Source: Kocuria sp.
Lineage (GTDB): Bacteria > Actinomycetota > Actinomycetes > Actinomycetales > Micrococcaceae
Length of the DNA stretch: 64,000 nt
NCBI RefSeq assembly: GCF_030538595.1
Contig: NZ_JAUNTS010000001.1
Span: forward strand, 46,190 to 110,189
Direction of reading: 5' to 3'
Notes under the pieces: model-generated
What the model was told of the DNA's origin: nothing
The model's database searches: none
Seen by the model: only the letters and a program-made list of their open reading frames with translations
In this document: positions 53,566-62,292 of the stretch, in pieces
Numbering within the stretch: position 1 is the stretch's first letter
How the letters are laid out: every line of letters begins with the position of its first letter
Position numbers and translations under genes: made by a program

Positions 53566-54909
53566 TCAGTCAGACTTCTTGACGCCGTTGACCACGGCCA
53601 GTTCATTCGGGGTTTCCGGCAGATCAAAGGTGTCCACCACGGTGCCGGTCTGCACGTTGACCACATGCAGTTTCTGCCGGGCAGGCTCCGTGACATAGGC
53701 GTAAGCGCCGCTGACCTGCACTGCTGGGCCGGGCTGTTGCCAGTTTTCGTTCTCCTCCCACGGTTCGGTGACCTCCACCCGCTCAGTGATCTCCCCGGTC
53801 TGGGGGTCAATGATGTTGAGTTGGCCGTCATAGGTGAGCACCACACCTTGCCCCTCGGCACCGCGAGCCAAGGAACGGAACCAGTACGGGGAACCCAAGT
53901 CCACCGTGGTCATCTGATCGCTCCTGGTGTCCAGCAACCCCACCCGCGTGGGCCGCTCCAATTCAGCATCCGCATCCACTTTGTAATCCGTGAGCACCAC
54001 GGGCGACCCCGGAGCAGCAAACTGATTACCGGAACGCTGATAGCTCTGGGGCACCGCGACTTTGTGGAACTGGCCATCACGGAACACCACGGGCCCGTTC
54101 TCGCACCCAAAACTGACGACGTCGCCACCCTGGCCTCCGTGGTCAGCCCCGGTCACCACAGCTTCACCGTGCACCCCGGGGCAATCCGTGGTCTGTGCCG
54201 TCACGTTGCCCTGGGCATCCAGGGCTTGAATGGTGTGACGGGACTGTTCAGTGCCCTGCGTGACCAGCAGTCCACCGTCAGAAATCGGTATGGCCACACC
54301 GTGATGGCTGTCCTGCGTTGTGTACTCGGTCAAGTAATTCTTGCTCTCGGCATCGTTGGCCACGGACTCGGCATTTTCACCAAAGGCCGACGTCTCCACC
54401 ACCTGAACTTGACCCGTTCCATCCGCGAACAGCGCCGTACGACCGTGGTGACTCACCACGTGACCCGCTTCCGATGCCTCAAATGCCGCCCCGGTCCATG
54501 CCGGATCCTGCTGGTAATAGTGGTCGTGATCGCCGTGCTCACGGGTGATCAGTCCGGAATCCAGAACCCTGAATTGGTCCCCACCGGTAACCATCAGGTG
54601 CCGCCCGTCGCCGGCATGGTTGAGCCGTAGGAAACCGGGGGTTTCCACGGCGCCCTGCACCTCACCCGTGTTGCCGTCCAGAGCCAGCACACCGCCGTCG
54701 TAGGTCACAAAAATGCGCGGGGTCAGGGCAGCAACTTCCTGGCGTGACTCTCCTGCCTGTGCAGAACCCTCCGCAGAGGCAGCTGATGTGTCGGTTGTGC
54801 CACGAGCATCAGGGGTGCTGCTACCAGCGCCGGTGCTGCAGGCAGTCATCATGAGGGCCGTTGCGGCCAGGACGGAGGTCAGTGTGACGGTACGGGTGCG
54901 GTTCATCAT
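53566..54909 (-). CDS. aztD: AztD-like extracytoplasmic zinc chaperone, lipoprotein
   Basis: A 447-residue beta-propeller-like protein resembling AztD, which passes zinc to the binding protein AztC in Paracoccus. The signal peptide ends in a lipobox MTAC (C24), so it should be membrane anchored. The metal-binding motif HGDHDHYY is at residues 125-132, and HHG, DSHHG and HGEAV supply further histidines, with CENG and DCPGVH cysteines. ATG 54909 is chosen because a TAGGGT box ends exactly six bases upstream (leaderless). A Zur-like box overlaps the promoter. No aztABC transporter genes are adjacent, so its partner lies elsewhere or is ZupT-type uptake. Expression under zinc limitation is the natural prediction. 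Confidence 0.82.
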   Translation of the reverse strand: MMNRTRTVTLTSVLAATALMMTACSTGAGSSTPDARGTTDTSAASAEGSAQAGESRQEVAALTPRIFVTYDGGVLALDGNTGEVQGAVETPGFLRLNHAGDGRHLMVTGGDQFRVLDSGLITREHGDHDHYYQQDPAWTGAAFEASEAGHVVSHHGRTALFADGTGQVQVVETSAFGENAESVANDAESKNYLTEYTTQDSHHGVAIPISDGGLLVTQGTEQSRHTIQALDAQGNVTAQTTDCPGVHGEAVVTGADHGGQGGDVVSFGCENGPVVFRDGQFHKVAVPQSYQRSGNQFAAPGSPVVLTDYKVDADAELERPTRVGLLDTRSDQMTTVDLGSPYWFRSLARGAEGQGVVLTYDGQLNIIDPQTGEITERVEVTEPWEENENWQQPGPAVQVSGAYAYVTEPARQKLHVVNVQTGTVVDTFDLPETPNELAVVNGVKKSD

Positions 54910-54915
54910 GACCAC

Positions 54916-54921
54916 ACCCTA
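54916..54921 (-). promoter_or_regulatory. -10 box for leaderless aztD
   Basis: TAGGGT ends six bases before the aztD ATG at 54909 (spacer GTGGTC). The Zur-like box at 54928-54946 lies just upstream, across the -10/-35 spacer, where a repressor would block RNA polymerase. Confidence 0.6.
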
Positions 54922-54927
54922 ATCGCT

Positions 54928-54946
54928 ATTGCGAATGATTCTCAAT
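54928..54946 (-). promoter_or_regulatory. Zur-like operator
   Basis: On the minus strand the site reads ATTGAGAATCATTCGCAAT, an imperfect dyad matching the actinobacterial Zur pattern TGnnAATCATTnnCA. It also overlaps the stop codon of the upstream membrane protein gene (54942-54944). A Fur-type site cannot be ruled out by sequence alone, but the AztD product argues for zinc. Confidence 0.7.
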
Positions 54947-55658
54947 TAGGGGTTAGAGCTTGTTCCTGCCCGGCCACCGCATTCGGCCCGTACAGCTGAT
55001 GAGCGCGGCGCATGATCTCCAGGACTTCAAGCTGCTGGCGGCCAAATTGCTGCGGGAGTGAGTGCACCTCCACACCCGCAAATGAATCACTGCGGCGCAT
55101 GGCTTCCCGGCGCGGCCCCAGCGCACGGCGCGCGGAGAGCTCAGCCTCCGGGGTCAGGGTGTAACACGCCAACAAAGTCGCAGAGGATGGGCGGAAAGCC
55201 CCGAACCACCGAATCCAGATTTCATCCACGTCCACCCAACGCACCGAATCTCCACGGGTACGCGGGCCCACGCGTCTGACCTCAGTGAAGAAGCCACCCT
55301 GAGTGATCACCAGGCGCTCCCGCGCTCGAACGCCGGAAACGGCGGTCACGCTGGCAGCCCCGGCGGCAAGCGCCACCACCAAGGCGGCCCAGAACCCCGG
55401 TTCACGGACGGCCGTCTGGAGACCTCCAGACATCACCACCACCGTGACGGCCACCATCAGCAGCAGTGCTGTGAGCAGCACCAGAACAATCAACATCCAC
55501 ACGTGGCGATGCCTGGCTGCGGAGAAGGAGACCTTGCCTCCCCGCTCCAATTGATCCAGCACAGCCACCACCATCCCCTCATCCAAGTTCGGCGCCAGTC
55601 TTCGCCGAGCTTTTGGCCCCACAGCCCATACCCCCACTCCCCCATGAGCGCGCCACAA
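54942..55658 (-). CDS. Two-helix membrane protein with a PH-like C-terminal domain
   Basis: I do not recognise a named family. The 238-residue product has a hydrophilic N-terminus with LDQLERGGKVSF, two adjacent membrane helices (about residues 52-76 and 88-105), then ARERLVITQGGFFTEVRRVGP and VDVDEIWIRWFGAF, which resembles a bacterial PH-like beta domain. The C-terminal 60 residues are charged. GTG 55658 is supported by GAAAGGA about six bases upstream. A strong dyad at 55724-55750 lies upstream, suggesting regulated expression. Position between aztD and a CDF transporter hints at a metal link but does not prove one. Confidence 0.68.
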   Translation of the reverse strand: MWRAHGGVGVWAVGPKARRRLAPNLDEGMVVAVLDQLERGGKVSFSAARHRHVWMLIVLVLLTALLLMVAVTVVVMSGGLQTAVREPGFWAALVVALAAGAASVTAVSGVRARERLVITQGGFFTEVRRVGPRTRGDSVRWVDVDEIWIRWFGAFRPSSATLLACYTLTPEAELSARRALGPRREAMRRSDSFAGVEVHSLPQQFGRQQLEVLEIMRRAHQLYGPNAVAGQEQALTPN

Positions 55659-55723
55659 CGCGTCCTTTCGGAGTGGCAGAACTCCGAATTTCCATTACGG
55701 TAAAGGATGCGCTCACATAGATT

Positions 55724-55750
55724 GCAATATGTCGCTATGCGACACATTGC
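55724..55750. promoter_or_regulatory. 12-bp operator-like dyad
   Basis: GCAATATGTCGC (55724-55735) and GCGACACATTGC (55739-55750) pair at 11 of 12 positions with a 3-base centre. It lies 66 bases upstream of the GTG at 55658, in a promoter region, and looks like a dimeric repressor or activator site of unknown identity. Confidence 0.6.
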
Positions 55751-55846
55751 GGATCGTCCCACATTTCAGGGGTGACGCGGGATTTCCGCAATCACATCCT
55801 CTACGGGGAAACGCTGGACAAGGCAAAACAGGGGCGCCATGTTGTC

Positions 55847-56776
55847 TCAGGCGGGGACGGTCGGCGGAGCCTTGGTGGTGAAGGAAACCGTGATCCAGCT
55901 GTGTGGATCATGGCCGTCAAGGCGAGCGCGAACGTCGTCGCGGATTCGGTCCCAATCCTCCAGGGGGCGCGGCGCCATGCCCGGTTCGGCGTAAAACACA
56001 ATGTCAATGGTTCGCGCGCGCCCCTGCCGCGAGGCATAGGCGCGGTAATGCGGCAAGCCTTCCTGCTGCGCCACGGCGGCTGCCACCTCTTGGGCTTGCT
56101 GCTGCAGATCTGCTGGGGTCACCAAAGCAATTTCAGCCACCGATTTCCGCAGGACCGTGAAGGGAACGGGCAGCAGCACCATCGCCACCACAGTCAGGAC
56201 CGCCGGATCCACGTAGGGCATCAGCCATTCCGCCTGGGTGCCTTCCAGGAACATGCCAAGCACAAAGGCGATCAGCAATGCGCCGGTCACCCCACCGGCC
56301 ATGAGCCACCCCTTGACGTCCATGGCCACCAAAGCTGACTGGATGCGCCTGTTGGCGCGGTGTTCCACCACACCGATGACCAGGGTGATCACCACGACGA
56401 CGGCCGCGTAACCCACCGCCGGACCAAAATTGATCTCCCGGCCACCCGTCAAGAGTGACGAAATGGCCTGAAAGAGGGCATAGGCCGTCACCGAAATCAT
56501 CATCAAGGCATTGACCGCCAACACCAGGGGCTCAAAATGCCAGAAACCCATGTTGAAACGGTCCTGTGTCCGGCGAGAAAGCGTGTTGCTGGCGGATTTG
56601 GCGATCAGTCCCGCCAACATGATGGACACCACAGACATGACAGCGTCCACCAGGGAGAACACTCCGTCAAACATGATGGCAAAGGACCCGGAAACCAGCC
56701 CGAATCCGATCCCCAAAGCGGACAGAACCAACACCGCCACCAGGGAAATCTTGAGGGCTTGTTGTTCGGTGCGCAT
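55847..56776 (-). CDS. Cation diffusion facilitator (CDF) transporter
   Basis: A 309-residue CDF-family efflux protein with six membrane helices and a cytosolic C-terminal domain. The helix II metal site is FDGVFSLVDAVMS (DxxxxxxxD pattern) and the helix V site is MDVKGWLMAG, with Asp at the first ligand position where zinc-specific members often have His. The C-terminal region has IDIVFYAEPG, the ferredoxin-like dimer domain. Zinc, iron or manganese export are possible. ATG 56776 follows AGGAG by eight bases. Together with aztD it suggests local metal homeostasis genes, although each has its own promoter region. Confidence 0.85.
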   Translation of the reverse strand: MRTEQQALKISLVAVLVLSALGIGFGLVSGSFAIMFDGVFSLVDAVMSVVSIMLAGLIAKSASNTLSRRTQDRFNMGFWHFEPLVLAVNALMMISVTAYALFQAISSLLTGGREINFGPAVGYAAVVVVITLVIGVVEHRANRRIQSALVAMDVKGWLMAGGVTGALLIAFVLGMFLEGTQAEWLMPYVDPAVLTVVAMVLLPVPFTVLRKSVAEIALVTPADLQQQAQEVAAAVAQQEGLPHYRAYASRQGRARTIDIVFYAEPGMAPRPLEDWDRIRDDVRARLDGHDPHSWITVSFTTKAPPTVPA

Positions 56777-56876
56777 GGTGGTTACTCCTGGAAGTGTTGG
56801 CGCGGAATGGGGCAGCCCATCACTGTAGCTGACCCCACCCAGACTGACCCCGCCCAGGGGGCCCACCTACGGTGCT

Positions 56877-58190
56877 TCAGACCCCCAGAACGCTGTCAAT
56901 GTAGTCATTGCCGAAAATCTGCTGGGGGTCCAAGCGAGCGCGCAGCTCCACGGCATCTGTGAACCGCGGATAGAGCTCAGCCAGTTCCGACGCTGCAAGG
57001 CGGTGCACTTTGCCCCAGTGCGGACGGCCCCCAAAAACAGCGTGAACAGCCTCCACCGCCGCAAAGTACTGGCGGTGATCCGCGCTTCTGTGCTGATGAA
57101 CCGCAATGTACCCCGTGGGACGTCCGTGGTTGGAGGCAAGCCAGGCCGTATCCGGGGCTGCGCAGCGCACTTCAACGGGAAACGTAACCGCCATCCCTTT
57201 CCGGCGCAGCACCGAGCGAATCTCTCCCAGCGCCGCCGGGACGTCTTCCAGCCGCAGAGCATATTCACATTCGGCAAATCGGACTCTACGGGGGCTGGCA
57301 AAAAGTTCATGGGAGGCCCTGGTTCTGGGTGGAGAATGCCACACAGAAGTGGCGATTTCATTCATGATCGGAACACTGCGCGGGACTCGGGCCCCAACAC
57401 GACATGCCAGGTCAAAGACTGTGTTCCCCAGAATCTCGTCATTGACAAAAGCGGCCACACCGCGGTTTGACGTATGAGGCTGCCGCCCTGGGGCAAGCCG
57501 GTGAGAGGTTTTGGTCACCACTCGGTTGCTGTGGCCGAACCAGAAGAACTCAAAATGATCCACCTGCCGGCAGCGCTCTTCCCAGGTCTGCATAACATCA
57601 GCCAGCGGTTCAACCTTTTCCACCACGGAGAGGTCAAAGGCATCCACCAGTTGCAGCGTGACTTCTGTGATGATCCCGTAGGCACCCAGGCCCACACGCA
57701 GGGCATCCAGAAGTTCGGGGCTGCTTTCATCCACCACAAGTTCTTCCCCGGTTCCGGTGAGCAACCGCAGCCCCACCACTTGGGAAGCCAACCCGCCAAA
57801 AGCCAATCCCGTTCCATGGGTTCCTGTGGAGATGGCGCCGGAAACAGTTTGCCGGTCAATATCCCCCAGATTCTGCATGGCAAGCCCGGTGGGCGCCAAT
57901 ATCCGGGGCATTTCCCACAGGTGGGTGCCAGAACGCACCGTGATGCGTTTCTGTGCTTGATCCGTGGCGACCACCCCGGACCATGAACTGAGGTCCAATC
58001 GGATATCAGGGGCCACCGCTATGGAACTGAAACTGTGCCCGGCACCCACGGCTTTCAATCGCCGACCACTTTGCACAGCACAAGCAACCGTGGTGCGTAA
58101 TTCCTCTTCCGTGCGAACAGCCACCACCTCTTCTGAGGTGCATTTCTCCAGGCCAGACCAGTTACGCCAGGAGACAGCGTGTTTTTTCAC
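56877..58190 (-). CDS. FAD-linked sugar-1,4-lactone oxidase
   Basis: A 437-residue VAO-family flavoenzyme of the L-gulono/D-arabinono-1,4-lactone oxidase group. The FAD-binding domain includes AVGAGHSFSSIA (residues 47-58) and GDIDRQTVSGAISTGTHGTG. The C-terminal ALO domain contains the HWGK motif in FGGRPHWGKVHRLA, near the active site in this family. It probably oxidises a sugar lactone or alditol with oxygen as acceptor. The start is GTG 58190, immediately after the TAG stop of the upstream gene; GAAGGAAAGG in that gene's end acts as ribosome binding site, so they are coupled. Confidence 0.88.
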   Translation of the reverse strand: MKKHAVSWRNWSGLEKCTSEEVVAVRTEEELRTTVACAVQSGRRLKAVGAGHSFSSIAVAPDIRLDLSSWSGVVATDQAQKRITVRSGTHLWEMPRILAPTGLAMQNLGDIDRQTVSGAISTGTHGTGLAFGGLASQVVGLRLLTGTGEELVVDESSPELLDALRVGLGAYGIITEVTLQLVDAFDLSVVEKVEPLADVMQTWEERCRQVDHFEFFWFGHSNRVVTKTSHRLAPGRQPHTSNRGVAAFVNDEILGNTVFDLACRVGARVPRSVPIMNEIATSVWHSPPRTRASHELFASPRRVRFAECEYALRLEDVPAALGEIRSVLRRKGMAVTFPVEVRCAAPDTAWLASNHGRPTGYIAVHQHRSADHRQYFAAVEAVHAVFGGRPHWGKVHRLAASELAELYPRFTDAVELRARLDPQQIFGNDYIDSVLGV

Positions 58191-59429
58191 CTAAAATGCC
58201 TTTCCTTCTCCCCGGTAGGTGGGCACGGTGTTCATGATCTTTGCGCTGTGGATCAGATGCAGATCATTGACGTGCTCACACAATTCACCCGCCTTGGTGT
58301 GGCGCATCCACACCCTCGTGCCGATACCGGGCTGATGCCCGCGAACGGCCAACGGGGTCTGAACTTCACCGGCACCCTCGGCCGCCAACAACTTCAGCCC
58401 GGGTGGCCAAACCGGCACCGGAAGCCGGTCAGAGCCACTGGCTCCGGAGGCCACCCAGCCACCGCCATAGACAGTGACCAGCCCGGGTGCGGGATGGCGG
58501 ACGACGTCCACCGCGAACAAAGCCGCCGCACGCGGTCTGAAGCTGCGGTAATGATCAAAAAGATGCGGTCCGAACAGTCCCGAGCCCGCAGCCACTTCTG
58601 TGACCGCACCCTCTCTGGCTGTGGTGTCCAGTGATCCCGTTCCACCGCCGTTGACGAATTCCAGCGGCGGTTGCCCCATGCGAGCCAGCACCTCCCGCAC
58701 GGCGTGGACCGCCTGAGCACGTCGCCTGGCAAGTTCAGCGACCGAAAAGCGCTTCATCACCCGTACCGCCGGGCTGGAATCTGTCACGCCGGCAATTTGT
58801 GCTTCATAGCCCATCAACCCCACCACCCGGTAGCGCTGACCGGCGTTGATGCGCTGCACCACATGATCTGTCAGGGCCACTGCCTGGTGGGGAGTGTGGA
58901 TGGGTGAACGCCGCGCCCCCAGGTGCAGCTTTCCTGCGCGCAGGGAGCAGTCAAGATCCACACACAGTTTCAGGGCGTGGGAACGCTGTGGCGCAGCGCG
59001 CTCCAGGAACTCCAGTTGGTCCGGATGATCCACCATCAGCGTGATGCGTTCGGCAAGTTGGCGCTCCCCCGCCAAGGTGCGCACGGCTTCCCGCTGTGTG
59101 GTGGGGTAAGCCACCACGACGTCGTCGCTGACCCCGGAGTGCACCAAGTGGATGGCTTCAGGCAGGGAGTAGGCCAAGATGCCGTTGAAGCCGGGGCGTG
59201 CCAGGACATGGCGCAGGATGGCGGTGCAGCGCACGGACTTGCTGGCCACCCTGATGGGGAGGCCCCGTGCGCGTTGTACCAGATCATCCGCGTTGGCATT
59301 CAAGGCATCCAGGTCAACGACGGCAAACGGGGCCTCCAGGCCCCCACCGTGTGACACATGCTCATCCACAGCCTGATTGAGGCCAGCAAAAAATACTGAG
59401 TGTGCGGCCTGTGAGGATCTGCGCACCAC
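58191..59429 (-). CDS. Alanine racemase-fold aldolase/deaminase (D-threonine aldolase-like)
   Basis: A 412-residue fold-type III PLP enzyme related to D-threonine aldolase and D-serine dehydratase. The PLP lysine is K64 in IRVASKSVRCTA, following FAVVDLDALNAN. FVNGGGTGSLDTT is the phosphate-binding glycine segment. The C-terminal part has VVRHPAPGLVTVYGGG and HTKAGELCEHVNDLH, including the His/Cys zinc ligands found in this family. The paired lactone oxidase is a frequent neighbour in actinobacteria; the shared pathway is unknown to me. GTG 59429 (or the next GTG, 59426) follows GGGAGA. Confidence 0.82.
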   Translation of the reverse strand: MVRRSSQAAHSVFFAGLNQAVDEHVSHGGGLEAPFAVVDLDALNANADDLVQRARGLPIRVASKSVRCTAILRHVLARPGFNGILAYSLPEAIHLVHSGVSDDVVVAYPTTQREAVRTLAGERQLAERITLMVDHPDQLEFLERAAPQRSHALKLCVDLDCSLRAGKLHLGARRSPIHTPHQAVALTDHVVQRINAGQRYRVVGLMGYEAQIAGVTDSSPAVRVMKRFSVAELARRRAQAVHAVREVLARMGQPPLEFVNGGGTGSLDTTAREGAVTEVAAGSGLFGPHLFDHYRSFRPRAAALFAVDVVRHPAPGLVTVYGGGWVASGASGSDRLPVPVWPPGLKLLAAEGAGEVQTPLAVRGHQPGIGTRVWMRHTKAGELCEHVNDLHLIHSAKIMNTVPTYRGEGKAF

Positions 59430-59530
59430 ACTCTCCCGGATCAGTCCACCGTCATGTCCGATGGGTGACGGTATTCACATGAGGTGAACACCTGAGACCA
59501 ACCTAGCGCCCAGCAACCTTTGGTGGAGCC

Positions 59531-60718
59531 TCACTCCGGGGATGACTCACACGTGTCAACTTCTTCCAGCTGTAACCATTGCGCCAAAGCACGTAATTGA
59601 TGCTCCAGGGCCACCTGCGCTTGCAGCGGAGCATGCGGTTCCCACGTGCACCGTTGGACCCGCAATACACCAGCGGCCCGGTCAGCTTTGAGATCAACCC
59701 GGGCCACCAGGGAATCACCGTAGAGAAAGGGAAGAACGTAATAGCCGTGAATGCGCTTCTGAGCCGGCGTGTAGATCTCCAGGCGGTATTTCATGCCAAA
59801 CAAGGATTCCGTGCGTTCGCGCTGCCAAATCAGGGAATCAAAAGGGCTCAACAAGGCTTCCACATGGGCACTTCTCGGTTTCCGCGCGGTTGAGTGCAAG
59901 TACACCGGCCCTTTCCACCCGTCCACCTGCACCGTCTCCAACTCTCCCTGCTCCACCAAGTAGGCCAGCGCTTGGGCAGATTCGGCCGCTCCCAGACGAA
60001 AATAGTCCCGTAGACATTTGGCGGTGCCGATCCCGTGGGCGTGTGCCGCCACGCGCATCAATTCCACATGAGCCTGGGCGCTGTCCGGCGCTGAGTCCAC
60101 AGACAGGATCTTGTCTGCCACCACGTAGCGGCGTTCAAATTGCGCCGTCCGGCCAGTACTTGTGATCTCCCCGGCCCAGAACAGATACTCCAACGCGGTT
60201 TTGACCGCGCTCCAATTCCAGCCCCAATGGTCACGGCGCTGAGGAAGGTCAAGATCCAACGCCACATCCAGCCCCTTGGCCGTGATGGGGCCTCTCACTC
60301 GTACCTCTTGGAGGACTGCGGCCACCAGGTCGGGACGCTCGCGCTGCATCCTGCGCATGCCGCCCCACGCCTCATCTCTGGCCCGTTCCATGCGGAAGTT
60401 CAACAGCGGCCAGGTACTGGGTTGAATCAAGCTGGCTTCATGCGCCCAGTACTCGACCAACCGGTGTGGGCTGCGGTCCCGCATGGCATCCAGGCGGGAC
60501 GTGTCATAGCCACCCAGCCTGGAGAAGAACGGCAGGTAGTGACTGCGTGTCAGGACATTGACCGAGTCAATCTGCACCACTTTGACCCGCTGCATGACAC
60601 GATTCAGGTGCCGGGTGGTCACCGCACCGGGGTCAGGCCGCGGGTCCAGAAAACCCTGAGCGGCCAGGGCAATACGGCGGGCTGCGGCCGCAGAGAGCTT
60701 GGGCCCACCCGTTTCCAT
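59531..60718 (-). CDS. YcaQ/AlkZ-like DNA glycosylase family protein
   Basis: A 395-residue winged-helix protein of the YcaQ family (HTH_42), whose E. coli member unhooks DNA interstrand crosslinks. VQIDSVNVLTRSHYLPFFSR is the family hallmark: the catalytic QxD motif is Q-I-D here. EYWAHEASLIQPSTWPL is the second conserved block, and LLSPFDSLIWQRERTESLFG and YHVLPFLYG-like HGYYVLPFLYGDSLVARVD complete the signature. ATG 60718 (METGGPK) is preferred; upstream codons are poorly supported. It stands alone. Downstream lies the D-threonine aldolase-like gene after 100 bases. Confidence 0.86.
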   Translation of the reverse strand: METGGPKLSAAAARRIALAAQGFLDPRPDPGAVTTRHLNRVMQRVKVVQIDSVNVLTRSHYLPFFSRLGGYDTSRLDAMRDRSPHRLVEYWAHEASLIQPSTWPLLNFRMERARDEAWGGMRRMQRERPDLVAAVLQEVRVRGPITAKGLDVALDLDLPQRRDHWGWNWSAVKTALEYLFWAGEITSTGRTAQFERRYVVADKILSVDSAPDSAQAHVELMRVAAHAHGIGTAKCLRDYFRLGAAESAQALAYLVEQGELETVQVDGWKGPVYLHSTARKPRSAHVEALLSPFDSLIWQRERTESLFGMKYRLEIYTPAQKRIHGYYVLPFLYGDSLVARVDLKADRAAGVLRVQRCTWEPHAPLQAQVALEHQLRALAQWLQLEEVDTCESSPE

Positions 60719-60745
60719 GGTTCTCACCCTGCCACGGTAAAGCAT

Positions 60746-60784
60746 GCAGGGGGCCAGGGGACGCATGCGCCCCTCGCCCCCTGC
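60746..60784. terminator. Hairpin with GCATGC core, downstream of fdhA
   Basis: A near-perfect stem spans 60746-60784 with arm GCAGGGGGCCAGGGG and core CGCATGCG. The core AGGGGACGCATGCGCCCCT nearly equals the reverse complement of that in the hairpin at 62204, so inverted copies flank fdhA. Confidence 0.7.
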
Positions 60785-60863
60785 TGCGGCCTACCGGCCC
60801 CATGCTTCTGGTTGAACTCCGCCAGACGTTGGGAGCCTCAGTCAGGCTGAACTGACCCTGGTG

Positions 60864-62084
60864 TCAGGAGACTTTTCCGGTCAGCCCGTGCGGGTCAATC
60901 ACGAACTTCTTGGCCACCCCTGAATCGAACTCCGCGTAACCCTGCGGGGCCTGGTCCAATCCAATCGGTGTGGCATTGACCGCTTGGGCAATGTTCACCT
61001 TGTCATGAAGAATCGCCTCCATGAGCTGCCGGTGATAGCGCATGACGGGGCATTGTCCGGTGGTGAAGGACAGCGATTTGGCCCAGCCCAAACCAAGCCG
61101 CAGGGACAGCGAACCCTCCTTGGCGGCGTCGTCAACACCTCCCGGGTCACCGGTGACATAGAGCCCTGGAATTCCCAGCGCACCTCCGGCTTTTGTGATG
61201 TCCATCAGGGAGTTCAGCACTGTGGCTGGTGCTTCCGATGCACCCGCTCCATGCCCGCGGGCTTCAAAACCGACCGCATCCACACCGCAATCCACTTCCT
61301 CGTGCCCCAAAATCCTTGCGATGCCTTGACGAGGGTCTTCCTGAGACACATCGACCGTTTCGCATCCGAAAGCCGCTGCCGCTTCCAAGCGTTCGTCAAC
61401 CATGTCCGCCACGATCACCACAGAAGCACCCAACAGTTGCGCCCCGACTGCAGCGGCCAGGCCAACGGGTCCGGCGCCCGCAATGTAAACGCTGGAACCA
61501 GGGCCCACACCTGCTGAGACCGCCCCGTGGTAACCGGTGGGGAAGATGTCAGACAGCATGGTGAGATCCAAGATCTTCTCCATGGCCTGGTCCCTGTCAG
61601 GGAATTTCAGAAGGTTCCAGTCCGCGTAAGGAACCAATACGTACTCAGCCTGGCCACCAACCCATCCACCCATGTCAACATAGCCGTAGGCGCTGCCGGG
61701 GCGGTCCGGATTGACGTTGAGGCAAATTTCCGTTCGCCCTTTTTTGCAATTGACGCAGCGGCCACAGGAAATGTTGAACGGAACGGAACAGAGGTCACCT
61801 TCTTTGATGAACTCGACCCCCGGCCCCGTCTCCACCACCTCCCCCGTGATTTCGTGCCCAAGAATCAGACCGTCCGGGGCTGTTGTTCGCCCCCGCACCA
61901 TGTGCTGGTCCGAACCACAGATGTTGGTGGTGACCACTTTCAAGATGGCCGCGTGCGGCAGCTGGCGCCCCACATTGGCTGGATTGACCCCCGGCCCGTC
62001 CTTCAACTCAAAGGTGGGGTAGTCAATGTCCACCACCTCCACAATCCCTGGACCCTTGTACGCAACAGCACGGTTGTTCGACAT
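60864..62084 (-). CDS. fdhA: Glutathione-independent formaldehyde dehydrogenase
   Basis: A 406-residue zinc- and NAD-dependent alcohol dehydrogenase strongly resembling FdhA of Pseudomonas putida, which oxidises formaldehyde to formate without a thiol cofactor. Motifs: TTNICGSDQHMVRGRTT (catalytic zinc Cys), LGHEITGEV, structural zinc cysteines in CGRCVNCKKGRTEIC, AGAGPVGLAAAVG for NAD, and KKFVIDPHG at the C-terminus. ATG 62084 is chosen because AAGGAGG lies five bases upstream; ATG 62087 directly before it is too close. In an organism that makes mycothiol a cofactor-free enzyme is noteworthy. It is flanked by inverted hairpins (60746, 62204). Confidence 0.92.
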   Translation of the reverse strand: MSNNRAVAYKGPGIVEVVDIDYPTFELKDGPGVNPANVGRQLPHAAILKVVTTNICGSDQHMVRGRTTAPDGLILGHEITGEVVETGPGVEFIKEGDLCSVPFNISCGRCVNCKKGRTEICLNVNPDRPGSAYGYVDMGGWVGGQAEYVLVPYADWNLLKFPDRDQAMEKILDLTMLSDIFPTGYHGAVSAGVGPGSSVYIAGAGPVGLAAAVGAQLLGASVVIVADMVDERLEAAAAFGCETVDVSQEDPRQGIARILGHEEVDCGVDAVGFEARGHGAGASEAPATVLNSLMDITKAGGALGIPGLYVTGDPGGVDDAAKEGSLSLRLGLGWAKSLSFTTGQCPVMRYHRQLMEAILHDKVNIAQAVNATPIGLDQAPQGYAEFDSGVAKKFVIDPHGLTGKVS

Positions 62085-62203
62085 CATGACCTCCTTGTCA
62101 TGGTGGTGTCCGAGCAGCGAAATCCGGGGACCGGAACCCGCCGTACCCACAACCTCATGTTCTATGGCATGGATCACATTGGTCAAGAGATCCCCTGAAG
62201 CCC

Positions 62204-62241
62204 GAAGGGGTGAGGGGGCGCATGCGTCCCCTCACCCCTTC
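62204..62241. terminator. Hairpin with GCATGC core, downstream of the CAP gene
   Basis: A 14-bp stem (62204-62217 with 62228-62241) continues into a CGCATGCG core, so nearly all 38 bases pair. It ends the CAP-protein transcript and lies upstream of fdhA. Its core is the inverse of the hairpin at 60746. Confidence 0.75.
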
Positions 62242-62292
62242 ACCAGGCGAGATCTGCAGATCTCCGTCAGGCTTGCCCCCGTGGCCTGCGAC

